From Paenibacillus tuaregi (GTDB taxonomy: Bacteria > Bacillota > Bacilli > Paenibacillales > Paenibacillaceae): DNA of 64,000 nt. The stretch covers positions 5,061,303-5,125,302 of the forward strand of contig NZ_LT575476.1 of NCBI RefSeq assembly GCF_900086655.1. Direction: 5' to 3'. The notes under the pieces are model-generated. The model saw nothing but the letters and a program-made list of their open reading frames with translations, was not told the DNA's origin and did no database searches. How positions within the stretch are numbered: the first letter of the stretch is position 1; each line of letters begins with the position of its first letter. The translations under genes and the position numbers were made by a program. Shown piece by piece: positions 17,883 to 24,711 of this stretch.

Positions 17883-18770
17883 CTACCCTTTTATAGAACC
17901 GATCATCATTCCTTTAACAAAATACTTCTGCAGGAACGGATAGACAAACACAATCGGCAGTGTCGTCACCACCATGGTAGCCAGCTTGATCGATTGGGAG
18001 GTCACACTCTTGGTCAACCCACCCTGCACCGCATTCATCATCTGATTCGAACTGGACTGGGCCACAACCCGGTACAGATACGTCTGGATGGGCTGAAGAT
18101 CTGTATTGTTCACATAGATCATCCCGGTAAAATAATCGTTCCATTGATACACGCCATGAAAAAGCGCAATCGTGGCTATTACCGGCATAGATACCGGAAG
18201 CACCACCTTCAGAAAGATCGTCCAGTCGTTCGCCCCGTCGATCCTTGCGGCCTCTTCAAGGCCCTCGGGAATCTCCCGGAAGAACGTCATGAAGATGATT
18301 AAGTCGAAGAAGCTGAATAAAGCCGGAACAATGTATACCAGAAAGCTGTCCAGCAGCTCCAGGTCCCGGATCAGCAGGAACGTGGGAATCAGCCCACCGC
18401 TGAAGAACATCGTAAAGGTGCCGAGCAGAATATAGATTCTGCCGCCGATCAGTCCCCTGCGTGAGAATGCATAGGCTACCATAGCCGTAAACAGGACATG
18501 GGCCACGGTCCCGAGCAGCGTCTTCGCTACCGTTACACCCATGGCGGTCATGATGCCGGGACTTGCGAAGACGGCTTTGAAATTCTCAAAGCTGATCATT
18601 CTCGGCCACCAGTAAATTCCGCCCCGCATGGCGTCAGCCCCGTTGTTGAACGAATTGACCAGCACGTACCAGATCGGATACAGAGTCACAAAGCAGATCA
18701 GCAGCATTCCGGTGATGTTAACCGCGTCGAAAAAGGCCTCGCCCTTCGTTTTGCGTTTAAGCGTAAGCAT
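17883..18770 (-). CDS. LplC-like carbohydrate ABC transporter permease
   Basis: 295 residues with six expected membrane spans. The cytosolic EAA loop that meets the ATPase is visible as EAARIDGANDWTIFLKVVLP. The C-terminus ends in the usual GMMIGSIKG tail of LplC/YtcP-like permeases. It lies 17 bases after the partner permease and 113 bases before the binding protein, all in one operon. It would form a heterodimer with the LplB-like subunit. Confidence 0.88.
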   Translation of the reverse strand: MLTLKRKTKGEAFFDAVNITGMLLICFVTLYPIWYVLVNSFNNGADAMRGGIYWWPRMISFENFKAVFASPGIMTAMGVTVAKTLLGTVAHVLFTAMVAYAFSRRGLIGGRIYILLGTFTMFFSGGLIPTFLLIRDLELLDSFLVYIVPALFSFFDLIIFMTFFREIPEGLEEAARIDGANDWTIFLKVVLPVSMPVIATIALFHGVYQWNDYFTGMIYVNNTDLQPIQTYLYRVVAQSSSNQMMNAVQGGLTKSVTSQSIKLATMVVTTLPIVFVYPFLQKYFVKGMMIGSIKG

Positions 18771-18787
18771 TCAACTAAGCCCCTTTC

Positions 18788-19759
18788 CTAAAATAGCGAA
18801 GTATTGTTCATCTTTTTGGTGATCCGGTTGGCAGCCAGCAGCAGAATCAGGGCAATGATTGACTTGATCAGGTTGATCGCGGTTGAATACGAATGCCGTC
18901 CGGATATAATCCCGGTCTGGTAGACATAGATATCAATCACATTGCTTGCGCTGTCATTCAATGAGTTGCGAAGCACCAGAATTTGGTCAAAATTAGAATT
19001 GAGCACCCCGCTCACAGCAAGAATGAACAAAATGCTGATCGTCGATTTAATGGCCGGAAGCGTGACGTACCACATTTTCTGAAATCGTCCCGCGCCATCA
19101 ATCGTGGCGGCCTCATACATCTCCGGGGAGATGCTCGAAATCGCAGCCAGATAGATAATGGCTGACCAGCCAAGCTCCTTCCAAAGGTCCGATCCGATGA
19201 CGATAGTCCAGAAATAGCCGGGCTCCGCCAGATAGGATACCGGCTTGTCTATGAGATGCAGAGCCATAAGAATATGGTTGATGATCCCCACATCCGCAAG
19301 CCAGGTTGCCAGAATCCCGCCAAGCACTACCCATGACAGAAAGTGTGGGAGATACGAGATCGTCTGGACGAATCTCTTGAACTTCACGGACCTGATCTCG
19401 TTCAGGAACAACGCAAAAATAATAGGCAGCGGGAAGCCGATCAGCAGCTTGAAGAAGCTGATGCCCAGCGTGTTCTTAATGACATTGCCCAGGCTTTCGT
19501 CTTCAAAAAATTCTTTGAAATGATCAAATCCAACCCATGGCGCATCAAGCATGCTTTGTCCAATGATGTATTCCTTGAAAGCAATGATGATCCCGTACAT
19601 CGGAACATAATTGAAAATGATCATCCACGCCACCCCAAGCAAAGCCATCACCTGCAAATGCCGCTGGGAATACAGCCTTTGAAGCAGGCTTCGTTTGACC
19701 GCTGGCGAGAAGGGGCGCTGCTGCCCTGGGGATAATTCAGCCGTTACTTTCTCCTCCAT
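18788..19759 (-). CDS. LplB-like carbohydrate ABC transporter permease
   Basis: 323 residues with six expected membrane spans and the EAA loop EAATIDGAGRFQKMWYVTLP. The N-terminus has a 30-residue cytosolic lead rich in Gln and Arg. It is the first gene of the operon LplB-LplC-LplA-kinase-regulator; GGAGGAG lies just upstream of the ATG. The regulators come last here, whereas in many relatives they come first or are divergent. Confidence 0.88.
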   Translation of the reverse strand: MEEKVTAELSPGQQRPFSPAVKRSLLQRLYSQRHLQVMALLGVAWMIIFNYVPMYGIIIAFKEYIIGQSMLDAPWVGFDHFKEFFEDESLGNVIKNTLGISFFKLLIGFPLPIIFALFLNEIRSVKFKRFVQTISYLPHFLSWVVLGGILATWLADVGIINHILMALHLIDKPVSYLAEPGYFWTIVIGSDLWKELGWSAIIYLAAISSISPEMYEAATIDGAGRFQKMWYVTLPAIKSTISILFILAVSGVLNSNFDQILVLRNSLNDSASNVIDIYVYQTGIISGRHSYSTAINLIKSIIALILLLAANRITKKMNNTSLF

Positions 19760-19784
19760 GTTTGTCTCCTCCAGATGTTCTCTT

Positions 19785-19800
19785 ATGTAAGCCTTTACAT
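19785..19800. promoter_or_regulatory. Palindromic operator candidate, cre-like
   Basis: ATGTAAGCCTTTACAT is a symmetric site about 25 bases before the first gene of the LplBCA operon. It fits the cre consensus for CcpA (TGWNANCGNTNWCA) except that the central G is C. Carbon catabolite control is plausible; the centre mismatch leaves doubt. Confidence 0.45.
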
Positions 19801-19928
19801 TTATATCCTAATTGTACTTCTCCCACTTAGGCCGCATAAGGCATCAAATTTCGTATTGGGGTACTCATTTTTCGGGTAACTTAAAGTTATATAAGTTGAA
19901 TTATGAATTTACAGGTAAGGCAGCCAAG

Positions 19929-20053
19929 GGCAACCGTGTGAAATGTTCTTCCGATCGCTGTTGTTCCCAGATTTCTTGATTAAATTTATAAGGTAGAAGT
20001 CCGGTCACAAAGGCGAACGCTTCGCTTCTACAGAATCATTTCACACTATTGCC
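19929..20053. repeat. Dispersed intergenic hairpin repeat, copy B, with terminal inverted repeats
   Basis: The core 19944-20035 aligns to 10618-10710. This copy is enclosed by a 17-base inverted repeat with 15 matches: GGCAA and GTGTGAAATG on the left, CATTTCACAC and TTGCC on the right. The inner hairpin is GCGAA-CGC-TTCGC. It lies in the gap between the LplB promoter and a 51-residue gene, and covers most of a 342-base stretch (19760-20101) that is otherwise non-coding. Confidence 0.7.
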
Positions 20054-20101
20054 TATTAGCAATTCTTAAGTTCAATTATGTAGAAGAGGAGGCGGGTAAA
20101 T

Positions 20102-20257
20102 ATGAAGATTATAATTACTCAACAGGAAGCTGTGGAAAAAGGCGTATGGACCGAGGTCGCCAAAATGTTCGGGGTGCGGGAGGAGGATGAGATTTGGCCG
20201 AACGAACAATACATACTTACTGAGGAGCAGGCAAGACAGCTGGGGTTCATCAGTTAG
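20102..20257 (+). CDS. Small conserved-looking protein, 51 aa
   Basis: A 51-codon frame begins at an ATG with a strong AGAGGAGGCGGG site five bases upstream. The product begins MKIIITQQEAVEKGVWTEV and ends ILTEEQARQLGFIS. This pattern (a short beta start, then LTEEQAxxLG at the end) resembles small proteins of unknown function I have seen in Bacilli and their phages. It is acidic and soluble. A structured hairpin follows 80 bases later. I judge it real because of the ribosome site and the protein-like composition. Confidence 0.68.
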   Translation: MKIIITQQEAVEKGVWTEVAKMFGVREEDEIWPNEQYILTEEQARQLGFIS

Positions 20258-20335
20258 ACACGGCTTCTTTACCTCTACCTTGACTTGATGCGTTATATGT
20301 ATGTTAAAACTTAATAAAAGCAAACAGAGAAAATA

Positions 20336-20365
20336 GCCCATCGGTTCAGAGTGAACTTGATGGGC
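20336..20365 (+). terminator. Two-stem hairpin, probable terminator of the 51-aa gene
   Basis: An outer stem GCCCATC/GATGGGC encloses an inner GTTCA/TGAAC stem; a weak pyrimidine run (TTCTTCCCGTTTTC) follows. The rest of 20258-20593 holds no gene that I can support. Confidence 0.55.
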
Positions 20366-20593
20366 TTCTTCCCGTTTTCAAGTTTCCCCCTAATCCCGGC
20401 CTTACGGCCTTCGTTTCCTCCCTTGACCCTGCCAAACACTTTAGCCCTTTCAAATGTGGAGAGAACATATATATAACGAACTTTCCAGACCCAATCGGAA
20501 TGCCTGCATGGTAAACTATGGAATAAAATTACTTTCGGGTTAGTTGGCTTCTTGTGCATGACAACTCAGCCCGGAGTCACGGGGGTTACAATA

Positions 20594-21517
20594 ATGGACT
20601 CATTTCACATTACGCCGGCCAGCTTGACCGATGCCCAAGCAATCACGGATTTGATCATCCTTTGCGATATCGATGAATACGGCGCACCGGACATCGTGCT
20701 GGAGGATACGCTGGATATTTTGCAGGGGCTGGACCTGGATAAGGATACATGGATTGTGCGCGCTCAAGGCGGCGCAGTCATCGGTTTTGCATTCTGCGAG
20801 AAGCAGTCGGGAGGCAGGCTGATGGCTTACGGTTATGTTCATCCGGAGTATAAAGGCCGGGGGATCGGTACAGAACTGCTCGAATTCCTGGAGAGAAGGG
20901 GCGGAGAGCTGTCACGGTCGGCAGAACGGGAAGATACGGTATGGCGGCTGTCGAATGTCATTCCTGCCTTAAATGAGCAGGCCCGTTCTCTGCTGCTGAG
21001 CCGGGGGTACGAATTCGTACGGCTGTACAGCCGCATGAATATCCAGTTCACCTCTGCACCACCCAAGCCAGCTGCGGTAGAGGCAATCTCAATCTCCCCA
21101 TTCCGCCCGGGAATCGATGAGCATCAAGTCTTCAAGGCTTACAGCGATGCCTTCCAGGACCACCGTCTTTATAGTGAGACTACAGAGGAAGCTTGGCTGA
21201 TGGAAAGAAGTGGTGAACATTATGACCGGAGCCTGTGGTTTACCGCACGTGAAGGGGACGAAGTGGCCGGATTTCTGATCAGCAAAAACTTTGGCGATCA
21301 CGTCTTCGTTGACCTGCTTGGAGTCAGACGCGCCTACAGAAAGAGGGGAATCGCCCTGGCCCTGCTGCAACATGCATTTCAGGAAGCCTACCGCCAGGGC
21401 ATTACTCAAGTGCTGCTCAGCGTGGACGCGGAAAGCCCTACCGGTGCGCATAGGCTGTATAAGCAGGCAGGTATGGAGGCCCTCTTCCAAATGGCAATGT
21501 ATGACAAGGTCATTTAA
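20594..21517 (+). CDS. Double-GNAT-domain acetyltransferase
   Basis: 307 residues with two GNAT domains in tandem. The first has the CoA loop HPEYKGRGIGTELLEF near residue 80; the second has VRRAYRKRGIALALLQHAF near residue 245 and ends SPTGAHRLYKQAGM. Tandem GNAT proteins include mycothiol synthase-like enzymes, in which usually one domain is active. Here both CoA loops look intact. The start is the ATG at 20594 (GGGGGT upstream); the frame is open to 20552 without a site. The substrate is unknown. Confidence 0.8.
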   Translation: MDSFHITPASLTDAQAITDLIILCDIDEYGAPDIVLEDTLDILQGLDLDKDTWIVRAQGGAVIGFAFCEKQSGGRLMAYGYVHPEYKGRGIGTELLEFLERRGGELSRSAEREDTVWRLSNVIPALNEQARSLLLSRGYEFVRLYSRMNIQFTSAPPKPAAVEAISISPFRPGIDEHQVFKAYSDAFQDHRLYSETTEEAWLMERSGEHYDRSLWFTAREGDEVAGFLISKNFGDHVFVDLLGVRRAYRKRGIALALLQHAFQEAYRQGITQVLLSVDAESPTGAHRLYKQAGMEALFQMAMYDKVI

Positions 21518-21557
21518 CCAGAGAGATACATTGACCTGTATTAGTTATGGCATAAAA

Positions 21558-21577
21558 GGCTGCGGTTCTCCGCAGCC
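21558..21577. terminator. GC-rich hairpin after the double-GNAT gene
   Basis: GGCTGCGG and CCGCAGCC pair around a TTCT loop. No T-run follows on the plus strand; on the minus strand TTTTATG follows. It probably ends the plus-strand gene weakly. Confidence 0.45.
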
Positions 21578-21798
21578 ACAGCCTCATCTCGCTCATTCTC
21601 CTACTTGAATACTGCCTACGTCGGCGATAGAATCTTTGATATAGAGAGCTGCTTGATCCCTATTCTTCAGTATCATGCATGTCCGGTATGATAAATGTCA
21701 TAGCCATCCATTCCTTCTTACTCCCCTTTCCTCCACTTCCCTTATCCCCAGCAGTCTTTCCAAGGGTCTGTTCCCTCTGAAAACTTACACTCGCTGTA

Positions 21799-21830
21799 AA
21801 GTTCATCTCATTTAGTCATCAAGTTCATCT
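21799..21830 (+). promoter_or_regulatory. Direct repeat upstream of gdhA
   Basis: AAGTTCATCT occurs at 21799-21808 and again at 21821-21830, exactly 22 bases apart (two helical turns), about 145 bases before the gdhA start. Phased direct repeats of this kind suit an activator or repressor. The rest of the 395-base leader 21578-21972 is AT-rich near 21840-21900, where the promoter probably lies, and holds no gene. Confidence 0.4.
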
Positions 21831-21972
21831 AAATAAAGTTTTGTTTCACATTTATGGAAATAATAAAATAAATTAAGTCTATTTAAACCCGGAGCAAATT
21901 CAGGCCGCTCGTTATATCTTGCCGATTAACTCTTTAACGCGGTCAACTATTAAAGAAAGGTGGTTTTTATTA

Positions 21973-23352
21973 ATGGCCCAAATCGATTACAATACGTCCG
22001 TTCTGGCAGAAGCCCAGCAATATGTGAATGAGGTCTACGAGACTGTCACCAAGCGCAATCCTGGTGAGGAGGAATTCCACCAAGCTGTTAAGGAAATCCT
22101 AGACTCCCTGGCACCTGTATTCGCTAAACATCCAAAATATCGTCAGCACAGCATTTTGGAGAGAATTGTAGAGCCTGAGAGATTGATCTCTTTCCGCGTA
22201 CCTTGGATTGATGACCAAGGCCGTGTGCAGGTTAACCGCGGTTTCCGTGTTCAGTTCAACAGCGCGATTGGACCTTACAAAGGCGGTCTTCGCTTCCACC
22301 CATCCGTGAATGCGAGTATCATTAAGTTTCTCGGCTTCGAACAAATCTTCAAGAACTCTCTGACAGGGCAGCCGATCGGGGGAGGCAAGGGTGGATCAGA
22401 CTTCGACCCTAAAGGCAAATCTGATAACGAAATCATGAAATTCACCCAAAGCTTCATGACCGAGCTGTTCAAATACATTGGACCGGATGAGGACGTTCCC
22501 GCAGGGGACATCGGCGTTGGTGCGCGGGAGATCGGTTATATGTTCGGACAGTATAAACGTCTTCGCGGCGGCAATGAAGCCGGTGTTCTTACCGGCAAGG
22601 GGCTGACCTACGGCGGAAGTTTGACCCGGACTGAAGCAACTGGCTATGGCCTGGTATATTTCACTCAGGAGATGCTAGCCTCCAAAGGGGAAACGTTCGA
22701 AGGAAAGACCGTTGTCGTCTCTGGATCGGGGAATGTATCGATCTACGCCATTCAAAAAGCACAGGAGCTCGGAGCTAAGGTCGTTGCGGCGAGTGACTCG
22801 AACGGTTATATCTATGACCGGAATGGCATTAATCTGGCCACCCTCCAAAGACTTAAAGAGGTAGAGCGCAAACGGATCAAAGAATACGTTAATGAGCATC
22901 CGGGAGCGGAGTACTATGAAGGCTGCAGCGGCATCTGGACGATCCCATGTGATATTGCCCTGCCATGTGCAACGCAGAACGAAATTGACGAGCAGGCAGC
23001 CAGAACTTTGGCAGCCAACGGCGTTAAGTATGTCGCAGAAGGCGCCAACATGCCTTCCACACTGGAAGCTATTGAAGTGTATCTGAACGAAGGCATTTAC
23101 TTTGGGCCGGCCAAAGCAGCGAATGCGGGCGGCGTAGCCGTCTCCGCGCTGGAGATGGCTCAGAACAGTGCAAGACTTGCCTGGTCCTTCGAAGAAGTCG
23201 ATGCCAAGCTTCACGTGATTATGAAGAACATCTATGATAACAGCGTAAAAGCTGCCGAAGAATACGGTCATCCGGGCAACCTCGTTGTCGGCTCGAATAT
23301 CGCCGGCTTCCTGAAAGTCGCGGATACCATGATCGCCCATGGCGTAGTCTAA
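21973..23352 (+). CDS. gdhA: NADP-specific glutamate dehydrogenase
   Basis: 459 residues. It converts 2-oxoglutarate and ammonium to glutamate with NADPH. The family signature with the catalytic Lys is PIGGGKGGSDFDPKGKS, and the hexameric small-subunit pattern (PDEDVPAGDIGVGAREIGYM, Rossmann GSGNVSIYA) matches the biosynthetic enzyme of about 450 residues. The start is the ATG at 21973 (AAAGGTGG upstream); the frame is open to 21919. A terminator follows, then a convergent gltC gene. In B. subtilis GltC activates gltAB; here the glutamate gene beside it is gdhA. Confidence 0.93.
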   Translation: MAQIDYNTSVLAEAQQYVNEVYETVTKRNPGEEEFHQAVKEILDSLAPVFAKHPKYRQHSILERIVEPERLISFRVPWIDDQGRVQVNRGFRVQFNSAIGPYKGGLRFHPSVNASIIKFLGFEQIFKNSLTGQPIGGGKGGSDFDPKGKSDNEIMKFTQSFMTELFKYIGPDEDVPAGDIGVGAREIGYMFGQYKRLRGGNEAGVLTGKGLTYGGSLTRTEATGYGLVYFTQEMLASKGETFEGKTVVVSGSGNVSIYAIQKAQELGAKVVAASDSNGYIYDRNGINLATLQRLKEVERKRIKEYVNEHPGAEYYEGCSGIWTIPCDIALPCATQNEIDEQAARTLAANGVKYVAEGANMPSTLEAIEVYLNEGIYFGPAKAANAGGVAVSALEMAQNSARLAWSFEEVDAKLHVIMKNIYDNSVKAAEEYGHPGNLVVGSNIAGFLKVADTMIAHGVV

Positions 23353-23381
23353 TCCAGACCCGCTTCAAGCCATCATAAGAA

Positions 23382-23425
23382 AGGCTGTTCCCTTGGCATA
23401 GAGCCATGAAGGGGACAGCCTTTTT
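23382..23425 (+). terminator. Rho-independent terminator of gdhA
   Basis: A 13-bp stem (AGGCTGTTCCCTT with AAGGGGACAGCCT, one G-U pair) is followed by a T-run. It separates gdhA from convergent gltC. Confidence 0.88.
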
Positions 23426-23469
23426 GTTAGCTTAAATCTCTCATCATATTAACACTGGATTCCTTACCA

Positions 23470-24396
23470 TCAGGACTCTACTACCGGTTCGGGATCGAAC
23501 CGGTGTCCGAACACACTGGAGAACGGTTTCAGGAAATCATAAAACAGCTTCTCGGTTGGAGGTAGCTCACGGTTCGCCGGCACAATCACACCCACCTCAC
23601 GGGTAACGCTCGGTTCACGCAGTGGCAGCGCGACAATCGACGGCGGAAGGCTTTCGCTCAGCGCAATTTCCGGCAGCAGCGTGATGCCCAGACCTGCGGA
23701 CACTAGGCCCTTAATGGCATCCAGATCGTCTCCTTCAAAAGTCACCTTCGGCTCGAAGCCAATCTGCTTGCATGAGCTCACAACAATATCCCTCAAGACA
23801 AATCCCTCCGGGAACAAGACGAAGGAGTCCCCCGACAGCTCGCTTAGATGAAGGGAGGAGCGGCCCGACAGTGGATGGCCTGAAGGCAGCAGAGCCACAA
23901 TGTTCTCCTGGAACAGCGTCTCACTGCGGATCTGTCCTTCGCTCGGAGGCACCGGACCCATCAAAGCAAGGTTCAGATCGCCTTTGCTGACGGAATCGAT
24001 TAGCTCGCGGTAAGACCCGTGCTTAAGCTGGAAGTTCACGCTTGGATAGCGGTCACGGAACGCCGACACTACCGTCGGAATCATCTGAGCAGCAAGACTG
24101 CTTGGGAAGCCGATGCATACCGTCCCCCGCTCCGGGTCAAGATATTCCTCAATCTCCTGCTTCGCCTTCTCGATCACTTTGGTCAGCTGCTCCATGTGCC
24201 CAAGGAACATCCGCCCGACCGGCGTCAGCTTCACCCGCCGTCCTTCATGGATGAACAGATCAACACCCAGCTCCGCCTCCAACTTGAAGATCTGCCGGCT
24301 CACCGCCGACTGCGACACGTGTAGGGCATAAGAAGCTTCCGTCACATGCTCCAGCTTGGCCGCTTCCATAAAGTATTGGATTTGTCTCAGTTCCAT
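23470..24396 (-). CDS. gltC: LysR-family regulator, GltC-like
   Basis: 308 residues. The N-terminal winged helix (HVSQSAVSRQIFKLEAELGV) and the effector domain match Bacillus GltC closely as remembered, including EEYLDPERGTVCIGFPSSLA, LALMGPVPP, FVLFPEGFVLRD and DLDAIKGLVSAGLGITLLPE. GltC activates glutamate synthase genes and responds to 2-oxoglutarate and glutamate. Here it is convergent with gdhA, with 117 bases between the stops. The start ATG has AGAAGGGG upstream; a TATAAT lies at 24452-24457 on the minus strand. Confidence 0.88.
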   Translation of the reverse strand: MELRQIQYFMEAAKLEHVTEASYALHVSQSAVSRQIFKLEAELGVDLFIHEGRRVKLTPVGRMFLGHMEQLTKVIEKAKQEIEEYLDPERGTVCIGFPSSLAAQMIPTVVSAFRDRYPSVNFQLKHGSYRELIDSVSKGDLNLALMGPVPPSEGQIRSETLFQENIVALLPSGHPLSGRSSLHLSELSGDSFVLFPEGFVLRDIVVSSCKQIGFEPKVTFEGDDLDAIKGLVSAGLGITLLPEIALSESLPPSIVALPLREPSVTREVGVIVPANRELPPTEKLFYDFLKPFSSVFGHRFDPEPVVES

Positions 24397-24491
24397 CTGT
24401 CCACCCCTTCTATTCGAAATCCTTCCATTCTATGTAATATATATAATTCCCATTATAGCGTTAACCCTAGGTTCAGGCTACACTACAGCAG

Positions 24492-24530
24492 AAAAAAAAC
24501 CACGCAGGGAGAAAAAATCCACCCTGCGTG
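24492..24530 (-). terminator. Minus-strand terminator without an obvious gene
   Basis: A 9-bp perfect stem (CACGCAGGG with CCCTGCGTG) is followed on the minus strand by eight T residues. No minus-strand gene lies immediately to its right, and it sits upstream of the gltC promoter, so it has nothing evident to terminate. The rest of 24397-24675 holds only the gltC promoter. Confidence 0.6.
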
Positions 24531-24675
24531 TTAGGTTATATCCTGGACGCATTAACAGAGCCATAATTGTTTAAAGAAAATAAAGTCTTGGACTGAAAAA
24601 TAAAGTATTAGATTGGCAAACGCCCCATTAAGCTAACCAAGCAGCCGATAAGTAGAATGGGTTCCTTGATTTCCA

Positions 24676-24705
24676 TTGAAGCTGAACCAACAGCTCTTGT
24701 ATAAT
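24676..24705 (+). promoter_or_regulatory. SigmaA-type promoter of the LuxR-family gene
   Basis: TTGAAG at 24676-24681 and TATAAT at 24700-24705 are separated by 18 bases. Transcription would begin near 24712, which is the ATG of the gene. Confidence 0.65.
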
Positions 24706-24711
24706 ATATTT

